Shown here one piece after another: positions 36,499-45,587 of a DNA stretch of 64,000 nucleotides (position 1 is the stretch's first letter; each line of letters starts with the position of its first letter). Both the position numbers and the translations under genes were made by a program. The notes under the pieces are model-generated. The model did no database searches and was not told the origin of the DNA. It was given only the letters and a program-made list of their open reading frames with translations. The stretch covers positions 1-64,000 of the forward strand of contig JAHDWJ010000010.1 of the NCBI GenBank assembly GCA_023384415.1, given 5' to 3'. Source of the stretch: Anaerolineae bacterium. Lineage in GTDB: Bacteria > Chloroflexota > Anaerolineae > Promineifilales > Promineifilaceae.

Positions 36499-37066
36499 AG
36501 GTAAATGCTCTTTTTGGGGGTTGACCCACGATGCCTCTTGATTTTGTGTCCCTGATTATACTGGCAACGGGCATAATCTGACATTTTTTCACCCTGTCGC
36601 CCCCTCGCTTTATCGTTGCGTCGGGTATATACCGGTAAGCGGTCGCGGTGATCCAAACCCTTGGCCACGAATTCCACCAATGAGTCCTCAGCTACCGGGA
36701 TAGAGCTAAATGAGCATATTCTTCTGTGAATTAACAAGCAGGAGCGTAAGGCGGTGGGCCTCACTTTTTTTGATTGCTCAATGTTAGCTGAGCAGACAGA
36801 AATAGGACGCCGCAGCTTTCCCATTCTTGGCCTGGGGGCTATTTCACCGGATATGCAAGCGTTGGTCTGGGAAATTTTGTGCCAGCCCCCTGTGAGCGAT
36901 ATTTTAGGGCTGTTGGCCTATACCCCACTTATTGCTACAGAAAGTACCCCCATTACCTTTCTGCAACCCTCGGTTATGGCTTGATGGAAGCAGCCATAGA
37001 TTAATGAAACACGGATAGTAAGGAACACCGATGAAGAAGAGTTCGGGTCACGCATCACGTTTTACG
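36499..37066. other. Gene-poor gap between CoA-transferase and amidase
   Basis: 568 bases with only weak open frames (36754-36984 plus, 76 codons; 36495-36824 minus, 109 codons), neither resembling a known protein nor having a convincing ribosome binding site. The right end (36990-37040) contains decayed ACGGAT and ATCACG repeats. It could be a ruined gene, but nothing recognisable remains. Confidence 0.4.
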
Positions 37067-38440
37067 TTAAATGAGGGCTTCCAGCCGCGCGGCCGCGTCC
37101 AGCAGCACCCCTTCACTCCCCGGCCTACAAGCCAGCATAATCCCTGGCACCAGCCCCGTTTTGCCATCAATATCCAGCCAGGACGGCAGGGTAATGGCCG
37201 AGAGGTCGAGGATGTTGATGAACAGGGTGGGGGTAAACAGACCGGGCACCCCAGGACGTAAGACGGACGCGGCCGCTTTGCCATGTTTCATAGCCAGGCC
37301 CCCACTCGTGGGCAAAATCAGCACTCCATCGGCCCCCAGCTTCTCATAATATTTCTCCCGCGCTGCCCTAAAACTCTCCTCAATCTGCAACGCCTTCGCC
37401 TCTTTCGGTTTAATGAGCGGGGCGGCTAACAGCTGCTGAAACGTATATTTATGCACCGTCGGCCGGCGCAAAAGCTGCCGCTGCCCTTCTCCGGCTAAAG
37501 ATAATTTCTCCCCTTCAGCCGTCGTCAGCAGCTCAAAAAAGTTGTCAGCCAGGTGGTAAGCCAGGAATGCGATGTAATCTTGCACTAGTTGACCCACTTC
37601 GGGGATCTCCCACTCCTCGTTGGTCAACCCCTCATCCTGTAAAGCCCTGATACCTCGTCTAAGGGCAGAAGCCACGGCGTGATCCTGGATGTTCATACGA
37701 AAATGGGGGGCGATGATGAGGCGGGGGGCACGGTCTGTTTCGGGTAAAGGCTCATCAGCAATGACGTTATACACGAGCCGGGCATCCCGCACCGAGCGGG
37801 TGAATGATCCTAAGGCCAGCATCGTGCCCACAAACCCATCTAGCGTCGGCCAGGTGCCTTGTTTGTTAATGGCTCCAGAGTGAGGTTTGCAGCCAACCAC
37901 CCCGCAGCAGTGGGCCGGGTACCGCACCGACCCGCCAATATCAGAGCCGACGCCCAACACGGTGGAGCCGGACGCCACCAACGCCGCTTCCCCCCCACTG
38001 GAGCCACCAGGGGAATAATCCAGGTTGAGCGGGTTGTTGGTGCGGCCGTAGCGCAAATTATCCGCCTCATAGGTCATGGCAAATTCGGGCAAATTGCTCC
38101 GGGCGATGATGATGGCTCCAGCGGCCCGCAGGCGGCGCACAATTTCGGCATCCTGCTCATGGGGAATGGGGGGCATCCGCATCGAACCGGCGGTGACTGT
38201 TTCCCCAGCCAGGCCAAAGGTCTCTTTGACGCTGATAGGCAGCCCGGAGAGCGGCCCAGGGCGGGGGGAGCGGGCTTCAGCCAACGCTTCTTCGCGGAAA
38301 ATTTTGACAGCCGCGTTGATGCGTGGATGTTGGGTCTCCAACCGCTGTATATATTCACTGACCACTCCTTCTGCACTCCGCTCGCCGCTCTGGATCTGCT
38401 TGAGTAAAGTGGTGGCATCAGGTAGGGTTAGATAATTCAT
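37067..38440 (-). CDS. Amidase-signature-family hydrolase
   Basis: About 457 residues. The Ser-cisSer-Lys triad is visible: Lys in PISVKETFGLAGE, the glycine-serine motif SPGGSSGGEAALVASG, and the nucleophile Ser in GVGSDIGGSVRYPAHCCG. It hydrolyses an amide bond; specificity is unknown and it is not GatA, since gatB/gatC are absent. The ATG at 38440 follows GAGG; the longer frame from 38500 adds 20 unlikely residues. Confidence 0.92.
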   Translation of the reverse strand: MNYLTLPDATTLLKQIQSGERSAEGVVSEYIQRLETQHPRINAAVKIFREEALAEARSPRPGPLSGLPISVKETFGLAGETVTAGSMRMPPIPHEQDAEIVRRLRAAGAIIIARSNLPEFAMTYEADNLRYGRTNNPLNLDYSPGGSSGGEAALVASGSTVLGVGSDIGGSVRYPAHCCGVVGCKPHSGAINKQGTWPTLDGFVGTMLALGSFTRSVRDARLVYNVIADEPLPETDRAPRLIIAPHFRMNIQDHAVASALRRGIRALQDEGLTNEEWEIPEVGQLVQDYIAFLAYHLADNFFELLTTAEGEKLSLAGEGQRQLLRRPTVHKYTFQQLLAAPLIKPKEAKALQIEESFRAAREKYYEKLGADGVLILPTSGGLAMKHGKAAASVLRPGVPGLFTPTLFINILDLSAITLPSWLDIDGKTGLVPGIMLACRPGSEGVLLDAAARLEALI

Positions 38441-38664
38441 AAATGGCCTCGTGAGTAGGATGAAGGCTATTGTATACCCATCGTGGTCATAAAGTGACAT
38501 TCCAGTTGGAGACTAGAGACTGGGGACTGGTTAATCTCGAGTCTCCAGTCTCACTGAAAATATCAGTTTATGACCGTTGTCAGTATAACGTATTCCGGGG
38601 GTATTTTTGGAGGGTCATTGCTTGCCAGAATGGAAGAAACCGTGAATAACTGTAAGCTCGTTGC
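38441..38664. repeat. Gap with GAGACT-type palindrome
   Basis: 224 bases without a gene. It holds GGAGACTAGAGACTGGGGACT and GAGTCTCCAGTCTCACTG (about 38509-38556), an imperfect inverted repeat of a type recurring in short form elsewhere in the window's intergenic DNA. Confidence 0.4.
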
Positions 38665-40353
38665 TCAAACGGGCAATATCTCATCGTTAGCCAGGGCGCG
38701 GGCGTGGGTGGCATCCATTTCGGTGACGAGATCAATGGGGGTGGCGGCAAAACGGAGCGCGGCCGCCCGTGCCCGCCCATCCTGCTCATAATCCAACGAC
38801 CACTGCCCATGCTCTACCAGCAAAGCCAGGGATAAGGCCCGGCCCAGGGTCAAGGCAAATCGTCGTGCCCCGGCCTCTAAAGCGGGTTGGCCTTGCTGCG
38901 CGGCCGCTTGCAGCCATGCCTGGGCATTAAACAGAGCGCGTTGGGCGGTGCGGCCGGCATTGCTCAAACGGGTGTCACGAGCTGCCTGCACCGCCTGGTC
39001 CACCTTGTTCTTAATCGCTTCTAGCCCGGCCCCATCGGTCAGCCCCCGGAGCGTATCCAGCGACAACACATTGGTTGTTCCTTCCCAGATGGGCAATACC
39101 TGACTGTCTCGCAGCAGCAGGGGCAGCCCGGTATCTTCCACATAGCCGGCCCCACCAAACGCCTCTAACACCTCGCTGGCGACCTGAACAGCCTGCCGTC
39201 CGGTACTTAATTTGGCAATTGAGGTCAGCATTCGGAGCAGATCAGCCCGCTCCCCTTGCAGCTCATGGTGTTCGTTCTGGCCGATGAGGTCAACCAGGAA
39301 AAAGCTGAGATGGAAGGCGGCTTCCGTTTCGGCCTGGAGAGCGGCCAGGGTGTCCAGATGGAGCGGCTTTTCCGACAGGTTGCTGCCAAAGGCGAAGCGG
39401 CGTTGGGCATAATCACGGGCTAAGGCCATGCCCCGGCGCATGGTTGCGGCCGCCATGACCGAGTTCCAGGTGCGGGTCAGGTGAAGCATGGGGACGATGT
39501 TGCGGACGCCATTATCCAGCCCCATGAGCGGCTCGGCGGGGGTGCCGGTGAGCATCAGTTCGGCGGTAGGGACTTTGCGCGTGCCCAGTTTGTCTTTGAG
39601 TCGGTTGACGGAGATGTTGAGCAGGCGGCCGCGTTCATCCCGCGTCTCCAGGTAAAAGAGGGCCAACCCTTTGCCGCCGGGGCCATTCCCTTCCGGGCGG
39701 GCCAGGGTGAGGGCAATCTGGGATGTGGCCGCCGAGGTAAACCATTTACGCCCATAGAGCCGCCAGATTCCTTGTTCATCTTGCCGGGCCACCGTCTCCG
39801 AAAGGCCCACATCCGAACCGCCGGTGAACTCAGTCATCCATTGGCCGCTGGTCCAAAAGAAGCCAGGGCTGCGGCTGGTGAGGTGGGGGATGGCCCGGCT
39901 GATGAGCCGCTGGTTGCCGGAGAGGAGAAGGGTGCGGGCGGCTCCATCGGTCATAGCCAGGGGGCAGGTGTATACGTCGGTTGAGGGGTGGAACAGGTAG
40001 GCGAGGGCGAATTGGTGGGTGCGGGCGAAATGGCCCAGGGTGGATTCGTATGCGGCCGCGACTACCCCCATTTCGGCGGCAATTTTCTCGGCTCGCTGCC
40101 ACAAAGGGGTCAGTTCGATCTGGTCTACCCGGCTGCCCCAGGCGTCCCATTGGGTCAGCACTGGCTCATTCAGCCGGTCAGCCAGCTGCAGCCGATACAG
40201 CTCACCCCCGGCCAACTCACCCATCGTGAACAGGTCCGTTTCAATTTGTTTAAGAACCTCGGCGGGCAGGTGGCGGTGCAGATAAGAGCGCAGCATCCGG
40301 TCGGCAATGTATTGGTTGCCCAACTCAGGGGGGGATTGGTTGAATAGTTTCAT
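38665..40353 (-). CDS. Acyl-CoA dehydrogenase, AidB-like
   Basis: 562 residues. FTGGSDVGLSET, LYGRKWFTSAA and DSQVLPIWEGTTNVLSLDTLRG follow the AidB subgroup of flavin acyl-CoA dehydrogenases, as does the long N-terminal domain (residues 1-140). AidB-like proteins act in alkylation stress or on branched acyl-CoAs, so the exact role is open. AGGAGAT precedes the ATG, which overlaps the stop of the deacetylase-fold gene by four bases (ATGA), indicating coupled translation. Confidence 0.9.
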   Translation of the reverse strand: MKLFNQSPPELGNQYIADRMLRSYLHRHLPAEVLKQIETDLFTMGELAGGELYRLQLADRLNEPVLTQWDAWGSRVDQIELTPLWQRAEKIAAEMGVVAAAYESTLGHFARTHQFALAYLFHPSTDVYTCPLAMTDGAARTLLLSGNQRLISRAIPHLTSRSPGFFWTSGQWMTEFTGGSDVGLSETVARQDEQGIWRLYGRKWFTSAATSQIALTLARPEGNGPGGKGLALFYLETRDERGRLLNISVNRLKDKLGTRKVPTAELMLTGTPAEPLMGLDNGVRNIVPMLHLTRTWNSVMAAATMRRGMALARDYAQRRFAFGSNLSEKPLHLDTLAALQAETEAAFHLSFFLVDLIGQNEHHELQGERADLLRMLTSIAKLSTGRQAVQVASEVLEAFGGAGYVEDTGLPLLLRDSQVLPIWEGTTNVLSLDTLRGLTDGAGLEAIKNKVDQAVQAARDTRLSNAGRTAQRALFNAQAWLQAAAQQGQPALEAGARRFALTLGRALSLALLVEHGQWSLDYEQDGRARAAALRFAATPIDLVTEMDATHARALANDEILPV

Positions 40354-41420
40354 AGGTTATCTCCTAATCCTGATACAAACGCGGCCGCAACCTCGCCCAA
40401 CGCTTTCCTCTCTGAATACCCCCCTTCCTGCACGGCTAAAACGGGCAGCCCCACGCTGGCGATAAGCTGCCCCATTTGCTGAAAATCATCTGGGGTAAGC
40501 TGGAATTTGCCCAGGGCATCGGTCGCGGCCGCGTCCAGCCCAAACGATACTACCATCGCCCAACACCCCTGGGCCGTCACCTCATGTAAAGCTGCTTCCA
40601 GGGCCGGGCGATAAACGGCCCAATCTGTCTGATGCAGGGGTAGGGGATAGTTGTGATTATACCCCAGCCCGGCCCCGGCGCCCCGCTCATCGGCATAGCC
40701 GGAAAAATAAGGGTACTCTTCATCGGGGTCGGCGTGGATGGAGAGGAACAGCACCTCATCCTGGTGGTAAAAGATTTCCTGGGTGCCGTTGCCGTGGTGG
40801 TAATCTACATCGAGAATGGCGACGCGGCCGCGGGCGGTTAATTTTTGTCCGGCCAGGGCAGCATTGTTGAAGTAGCAATATCCACCGTAGCGGCCGCGCA
40901 GGGCGTGGTGTCCGGGCGGGCGGCACAAGGCGTAGGCCAGGTGGTTCTCCCCTGTCAGCACCGTTTCGGCCCCATCCAGGGCTAAGGCGGCCGCCTGCCG
41001 GGCGATTTTATTCGTATAGCGACTGATAGGTGTGGCGGTGTCCAGGCAGTAGTGGCCGGCATGGACGGGCAGCCAGCGAGGCAGATGGGTGGTAGCAGCG
41101 ACAGGGGTAAACGCTTCGGGCAGCAGCTCCTGGTCAGGATAATCTTTGGCCCATTCGCCGTAAGCGTGGGTCAGAAAATGGACCAGTTCTGGGGTGTGGA
41201 TGGTGAGTAGTTCGCTGTCGGTGGCTTCACGGTTGCGGGGGATGGCCTGGATGTTGGGGAGAGATTGGATGGCGGTCAGGGCTGCGGCCGCGCGGTAGGG
41301 TTGCTCCGGGTTTTGCTCCAGCCGGCCAAAGCTGACCTGGGTTTGGGGGTCATGCAGATGTTGATCGGGTAGATAATAAAGCGGGAACGGTTTACGCATG
41401 TGCTGTCTCAATTTAGGCAT
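40350..41420 (-). CDS. Histone-deacetylase-fold acetylpolyamine/acyl amidohydrolase
   Basis: 356 residues. Zinc and catalytic residues are intact: LCRPPGHHALRGRYGGYCYFNN with the His pair, VAILDVDYHHGNGTQEIF with metal-binding Asp and His, and VVSFGLDAAATDALGKF with the last metal Asp. Bacterial relatives deacetylate polyamines or other acyl amides. The 4-base overlap with an acyl-CoA dehydrogenase gene suggests the two process the same acylated compound. A second in-frame ATG at 41399 is possible. Confidence 0.9.
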   Translation of the reverse strand: MPKLRQHMRKPFPLYYLPDQHLHDPQTQVSFGRLEQNPEQPYRAAAALTAIQSLPNIQAIPRNREATDSELLTIHTPELVHFLTHAYGEWAKDYPDQELLPEAFTPVAATTHLPRWLPVHAGHYCLDTATPISRYTNKIARQAAALALDGAETVLTGENHLAYALCRPPGHHALRGRYGGYCYFNNAALAGQKLTARGRVAILDVDYHHGNGTQEIFYHQDEVLFLSIHADPDEEYPYFSGYADERGAGAGLGYNHNYPLPLHQTDWAVYRPALEAALHEVTAQGCWAMVVSFGLDAAATDALGKFQLTPDDFQQMGQLIASVGLPVLAVQEGGYSERKALGEVAAAFVSGLGDNL

Positions 41421-41534
41421 GGCAGATGAAGGTTGACAGGCTGGCTAGACTTTTTACCTGTCCTGACGCAAAATATAGACAATGGCTTTTAATTGGTCAA
41501 GAATATCCCAACCTGGGCAAGCCAGAAAAGATTT

Positions 41535-41601
41535 ATCCACAGATGTCACAGATGAACACAGATTTTTAAGCTATCTGTGAAAACCTGTGTCATCTGTGGA
41601 T
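41535..41601. repeat. Element A, intact copy
   Basis: 67 bases bounded by ATCCACAGATGTCACAG and CTGTGTCATCTGTGGAT, a near-perfect 17-base inverted repeat. The centre (GATTTTTAAGCTATC) can fold as a second small stem. The left end forms TTATCCACA (41533-41541). The homologous copy at 33104 is broken by element B. Confidence 0.7.
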
Positions 41602-41626
41602 CAGTTCTTGTTTTCTGTACCAGAAG

Positions 41627-41917
41627 TTGACTTGTAAGGTCCTATGGGCAAGGATCATAAAGAGAGTGGCACACTATAACTTTGAATTCTTGAATCAAAT
41701 AACGGCCATCGAAGTTATAGCTAGAGGTGAAGGTGTTCGCGCTCGTCACTATCTAAATCGTTGTTATGGACGCGGCCGCTGGCGTAAAATGAAGGGCAGG
41801 GCAATCATTCGTTATGAGGATGGCGAAATATGGCTGGCGGAAATACATTGGTTTGAAGCGGAAGGAATTGGGCAGCGAGATCATAAAGCTGTACATCACC
41901 TGGAGAGAATCGAATGA
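41627..41917 (+). CDS. Small basic protein, possible toxin partner
   Basis: Up to 96 residues, basic (FEFLNQITAIEVIARG, ARHYLNRCYGRGRWRKMKG, AEIHWFEAEGIGQRDHK). Such small proteins of the form YGRGxWRKMKG...HW(F/Y)EAxGIG recur in environmental bacteria without an assigned role. The open frame starts at a TTG at the edge of element A; a GTG at 41666 may be the true start. The stop overlaps the next gene by four bases, and the next gene has a DNA-binding-like tail. Pairing suggests a toxin-antitoxin module, but this is inference. Confidence 0.6.
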   Translation: MTCKVLWARIIKRVAHYNFEFLNQITAIEVIARGEGVRARHYLNRCYGRGRWRKMKGRAIIRYEDGEIWLAEIHWFEAEGIGQRDHKAVHHLERIE

Positions 41918-42294
41918 ATTACGTGAAATGTATCAAAAATGAGCCTTACATACAGCTTCCTGATCAGCCAGTTCAGGAAGCACCTTTGTTTGGGTTGACA
42001 GTCGGTAAGGTATACAAAATTATCCCTGATCATACGTCAGAGAAACATCATTTGGTGCGTGTCATTGACGAAAGTTTTGGTGAACCCGGTAGTGATCAGG
42101 GTTATCTCTATCCAGCTGATTACTTTGAACCCTTCTTGCCTCCACGGAACGGGCAGTCATCCGTCCCTGTCACCCTTTACCTGGATGATTATCTTAAGGG
42201 GGTTCTTTATGCTGAGGCTGTAGCCGCTGATAAATCTGTTTCCGCATTGGTTCGTGATTGGCTGTATGATCGGCTTGATTTGCCTGCCTATTAA
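41914..42294 (+). CDS. Small protein with ribbon-helix-helix-like tail, possible antitoxin
   Basis: 126 residues. The first 75 form a small beta-rich domain (LFGLTVGKVYKIIPDHTSEKH) like those in immunity-type proteins. The last about 45 (VPVTLYLDDYLKGVLYAEAV, then SALVRDWLYDRLDLPAY) match the strand-helix-helix pattern of CopG/Arc-type antitoxins. Overlap with the upstream gene is ATGA. The fusion of the two parts is unusual. Function is inferred only. Confidence 0.6.
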   Translation: MNYVKCIKNEPYIQLPDQPVQEAPLFGLTVGKVYKIIPDHTSEKHHLVRVIDESFGEPGSDQGYLYPADYFEPFLPPRNGQSSVPVTLYLDDYLKGVLYAEAVAADKSVSALVRDWLYDRLDLPAY

Positions 42295-42320
42295 ACAGTC
42301 TGGTCATCCTTGTTCACTAT

Positions 42321-42379
42321 ATCCGCTAATCCTGCTCATCCGTGTTCTTAACCAACCGCCCCAACTCAGTTGAAACACA
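42321..42379. repeat. Element D, truncated copy
   Basis: Matches the right half of the full copy at 16369-16496 almost base for base (ATCCGCTAATCCTGCTCATC, then ACTCAGTTGAAACACAC). The left half is missing. Confidence 0.6.
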
Positions 42380-42442
42380 CCTTTTGCAAAATCGTTTTAC
42401 CGTTGCCCCACCCTGTTGGATGTGTATAGTTATGGAGTTTTT

Positions 42443-43192
42443 ATGAAAACAGATGATCTTCTTCACTATCTCGACCATTACCTGCGTATTGATGAAATTG
42501 CCGATCATGGCCCGCAAGGGTTACAGGTGGAAGCAGACAAGGATGAGATACATAAAATTGCCCTGGGGGTAGATGTTTCGCCGGCGATTATCAGGGCCGC
42601 GGCCGCGTGGGGGGCCGATATGCTTCTGGTACATCATGGTATTTTATGGCGTAACGTCGAATGCCTGCGTGGGGCCTTGGGGCAGCGGGTACGGCTGCTT
42701 GTGCAAAACAACATGCACCTGTACGCGGCCCATCTCCCTCTGGATGCCCATCCCGAAGTGGGGAACAACGCTGTTTTAGCCCAGATGGTGGGGTTGGCCG
42801 TAGAAAGCTGGTGGTGCTCGCCAACCCCTTTGGCGGTGATGGGGCATCTCCACGAACCACAAACGCTAGACATGCTGATAGCCACCATTAACGACAAACT
42901 TCACACCCAATGCCGGGTATTGGCCCATGGGCCAGCCCAGGTTGAGCGGGTGGCTATCCTTTCCGGCTTTGGGGCTGATGAAGTTGCCGAAGTTAAAAAA
43001 TTGGGGGCTGATACCTACATTACGGGAGAATCGTCACACGCCCATTACTGGGCGGCCTCTGATTATGGGTTAAACGTTATTTTTGCCGGACATTATGCTA
43101 CTGAGACGGTCGGGGTTCAGGCCCTGGGACAACATCTTACGGCCCAATTTAATCTGGAAACTCGCTTTTTTGATTTTCCAACGGGGATGTGA
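42443..43192 (+). CDS. NIF3/DUF34-family dinuclear metal protein
   Basis: About 249 residues, the short bacterial form (YbgI-like). Metal ligands are visible in LLVHHGILWRNVE (His pair), AAHLPLDAHPEVGNN (His, Asp) and the C-terminal NVIFAGHYATETVGVQAL (His, Glu). The protein forms hexameric rings; proposed functions include GTP cyclohydrolase-I-like or damaged-metabolite roles, none proven for this gene. The ATG at 42443 follows TGGAG; the frame starting at 42416 adds nine residues. Confidence 0.92.
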   Translation: MKTDDLLHYLDHYLRIDEIADHGPQGLQVEADKDEIHKIALGVDVSPAIIRAAAAWGADMLLVHHGILWRNVECLRGALGQRVRLLVQNNMHLYAAHLPLDAHPEVGNNAVLAQMVGLAVESWWCSPTPLAVMGHLHEPQTLDMLIATINDKLHTQCRVLAHGPAQVERVAILSGFGADEVAEVKKLGADTYITGESSHAHYWAASDYGLNVIFAGHYATETVGVQALGQHLTAQFNLETRFFDFPTGM

Positions 43193-43447
43193 AGTACGGT
43201 AACTGGGGAAGAAGCAGGTGCTGGTTGCCTTTCGGGTGGATTGTTTTCCCCACAATGGAAATACAGGGGTTTGTTGGCTAAGAGTAGGGAGTTACCCCAT
43301 ACGTCTTTTTGTAGGCTTATTGCACAATGGAGTTATGAGTCATGCGTTGTAACCTGACTCACTGGCAGCCGCAGAGTGGCAGATAAGACAATAATTTGCC
43401 AGGTGCAAGCTGACAGCCTACATCTTGAACTATCTGGGAGGTAAACC

Positions 43448-43849
43448 ATGACAACATTGACAGCGAACCTTAGTAACCGCAAACACATCACCACTGGTAA
43501 ATGGCATCAGGCTAAGGGTACAGTACGTGAAGCCTGGGGTAAATTTACCGGCAATGAGCGGACACGCATTGCGGGCAAACAAGAGTATATGCTGGGTGTT
43601 TTGCAGGAAAAGTATGGCCAAAGTCGCCAGGATGCCCAACAGGCGTTGGCTAACCTGACCACTACGCTTGAAACGAAGAAGGATGAGATGAAAGATATCC
43701 TGCAGACGGCTAAAGCGTGGATTGATGAGAAGCGCGGGGTAACCCCTAAGCAGCCACGTATGGGTCTTATTGCCGGCCTCGCGGCCGCGACAACGCTTAC
43801 CGCCGCCATTGCCTACTACTTCAAGCGGACCTACCCGGAACAAGCGTAA
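43448..43849 (+). CDS. CsbD-family stress protein with C-terminal membrane segment
   Basis: 133 residues. Residues about 16-60 are a CsbD domain (GKWHQAKGTVREAWGKFTGN, then IAGKQEYMLGVLQEKYG). A helical region (about 65-92) follows, and a membrane segment (LIAGLAAATTLTAAIAYYF, about 106-124) ends the protein. Most CsbD proteins are soluble and 60-70 residues long, so the tail anchor is unusual. Expression in general stress is typical of the family. GGGAGG precedes the ATG and a strong terminator follows. Confidence 0.85.
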   Translation: MTTLTANLSNRKHITTGKWHQAKGTVREAWGKFTGNERTRIAGKQEYMLGVLQEKYGQSRQDAQQALANLTTTLETKKDEMKDILQTAKAWIDEKRGVTPKQPRMGLIAGLAAATTLTAAIAYYFKRTYPEQA

Positions 43850-43896
43850 ACCCAGGATATTAGAACCCTCGTCAGAGGATTAAATAGAGAAGAAGA

Positions 43897-43928
43897 AAAA
43901 GTTCACCTGATTCAGGTGAACTTTTTTG
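43897..43928 (+). terminator. Rho-independent terminator after CsbD gene
   Basis: AAAAGTTCACCTGA and TCAGGTGAACTTTT form a perfect 14-base-pair stem around a single base, followed by TTG. It lies 48 bases after the stop. Confidence 0.9.
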
Positions 43929-44047
43929 TTGTATGGGGCCAGAAAACATTTGCGGGTTGGGTGATGGCTACATTCACCCTAAATGACATTGCCGCCACCC
44001 GGTAACTCGATGTAATATTCAGGGCGTAGCAAGGGAACAGCGCACAG

Positions 44048-44176
44048 ATGCTAAAAGAGATACCCGTTTTTCAATGTGCAGATGAGGAAAGGGCGTTTTG
44101 GGCTACCCATGATATAGCTGAATATTTCCCCTGGAATGAAGCCGGGGAAGGGCTGCGGCCGCTCTGTAACCAACCT
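44048..44176 (+). pseudogene. Truncated CopG-type antitoxin (BrnA-like)
   Basis: The first about 35 residues, MLKEIPVFQCADEERAFWA then THDIAEYFPW, match the start of CopG-family antitoxins (IPxFxxxxEExxFWxTHD). The normal C-terminal ribbon-helix-helix is missing: after GEGLRPLCN the frame runs into unrelated sequence up to 44335. No toxin gene is adjacent. It is probably the remnant of a lost toxin-antitoxin pair. Confidence 0.65.
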
Positions 44177-44315
44177 ACCTTATGGCCGATGGTTCAGCCT
44201 GACGTGAGATGCCCCACTTCCATTTCCCATCACCCACTTTTGCCCCACTGCACCACGAGGAATACAATTCATAATTCATCCCTCATCATTCATAATTCCC
44301 AAGGAGATCCCCCCA

Positions 44316-45503
44316 ATGAGCCAGGAAGCCCTTAACTGGATTGATGATGAACTTGCCAGCCTGCGACAGGCTGGACTATTTACCAATATCCGCGTGATTG
44401 AATCCCCCATGCAGGCGTGGGTCCGTATTGATGGCCGCCGCCTCTTGAACTTTTGCGCCAACAACTACCTGGGGTTGGCCAATCATCCCCGGCTGCGGGA
44501 TGCGGCGGTAGCGGCCATTAACAAATATGGCATTGGGCCAGGGGCCGTCCGCACTATCGCCGGCACCATGACCCTGCACGTGGAATTAGAAAACCGGTTG
44601 GCGGCGTTCAAACATGCCGAGGCATGTATTACTCTGCAAAGCGGGTTCACAGCTAACCTGGCCACCATTCCCTGCCTGGTGGGCAAAGGGGATTTCATCT
44701 TCTCCGATGAACTGAACCATGCCAGCATCATTGATGGCTGCCGCTTAAGTGGGGCCAAAATTGTCCGCTATGCCCATAATGATGTGGCTGATTTACAACG
44801 GCAAATAGAAAGCCTGAAAGATGAACCGGGCAAACGATTGATTGTCACTGATGGGGTGTTTAGCATGGATGGAGATATTGCCCCTCTGGATAAGATTTGT
44901 GCCCTGGCGGAGCAGTATGACATTCCCCTGATGGTGGATGATGCTCATGGGGAAGGGGTGTTGGGGCGTGGCGGCCGCGGTATTGTTGACCATTTCAACC
45001 TGCATGGGCGGGTAGATGTGGAAGTGGGCACCATGAGCAAAGGGTTTGGGGTTGTGGGGGGGATGGTTGCCGGGAAAAAGAACATCATTGATTGGATACG
45101 GCAGCGCGGCCGCCCGTTCCTCTTCTCCAGTGCCATGACCGTGCCCGATGTAGCCGCCTGCCTGGAAGCGGTCAATATCCTGGAAGAATCCCACGAACTG
45201 GTGCAGCGGCTCTGGGCCAATGCCGAAACGTTCAAACAGGGGATGAAACAGTTGGGTTTTGATACCGGCCACAGCCAAACCCCTATCGTGCCAGTTATGT
45301 TAGGGGAAGCCCCATTGGCCCAACAGTTCAGCCGCCGCTTGTTTGAGGAAGGGGTATTTGCTATGGCCATTGGGTTCCCCACCGTGCCCAAAGGCAAAGC
45401 CCGTATTCGGGTGATGAACTCTGCCGCCCACAGCCCGGATGATATTGAGCAGGCGTTGGCGATTTTTAGCAAGGTAGGTAAAGAGTTGGGGGTGATTGGC
45501 TAA
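44316..45503 (+). CDS. kbl: Glycine C-acetyltransferase (2-amino-3-ketobutyrate CoA ligase)
   Basis: 395 residues, standard for this PLP enzyme. [43 protein letters not shown] and [12 protein letters not shown] (PLP-binding Lys near residue 241) are diagnostic of the alpha-oxoamine synthase group; length and sequence fit Kbl better than BioF. It splits 2-amino-3-oxobutanoate into glycine and acetyl-CoA in threonine breakdown. The usual partner tdh is not adjacent. CAAGGAGA precedes the ATG. Confidence 0.93.
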   Translation: MSQEALNWIDDELASLRQAGLFTNIRVIESPMQAWVRIDGRRLLNFCANNYLGLANHPRLRDAAVAAINKYGIGPGAVRTIAGTMTLHVELENRLAAFKHAEACITLQSGFTANLATIPCLVGKGDFIFSDELNHASIIDGCRLSGAKIVRYAHNDVADLQRQIESLKDEPGKRLIVTDGVFSMDGDIAPLDKICALAEQYDIPLMVDDAHGEGVLGRGGRGIVDHFNLHGRVDVEVGTMSKGFGVVGGMVAGKKNIIDWIRQRGRPFLFSSAMTVPDVAACLEAVNILEESHELVQRLWANAETFKQGMKQLGFDTGHSQTPIVPVMLGEAPLAQQFSRRLFEEGVFAMAIGFPTVPKGKARIRVMNSAAHSPDDIEQALAIFSKVGKELGVIG

Positions 45504-45534
45504 TCGGGTTGGGGGATAAAAGGTCACGTTTTTT

Positions 45535-45584
45535 ACCACGAATGACACGAATTTGGGTTCATTCGTGTCATTTGTGGTTTTTTG
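45535..45584. terminator. Bidirectional terminator between kbl and aldo/keto reductase gene
   Basis: ACCACGAATGACACGAAT and ATTCGTGTCATTTGTGGT make an 18-base-pair stem with one mismatch, followed by TTTTTTG and preceded by TTTTTT/AAAAAA-type runs. It sits between two converging genes. Its sequence overlaps the CACGAAT words of element B, so it may have been recruited from a repeat. Confidence 0.75.
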
Positions 45585-45587
45585 TTG

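Noticed and set aside
36495..36984. Two weak frames in the CoA-transferase/amidase gap (76 and 109 codons)
   Set aside because: No family resemblance, no ribosome binding site and overlapping opposite strands.
35503..38407. Long antisense frames of 209 (35503-36132) and 182 codons (37859-38407)
   Set aside because: They are shadows of the CoA-transferase and amidase genes, which have full family motifs on the other strand.
33102..41541. TTATCCACA DnaA-box matches at 33102 and 41533 as a replication origin
   Set aside because: Both are the ends of element A copies. Boxes are single, not clustered, and no dnaA or AT-rich unwinding region is nearby.
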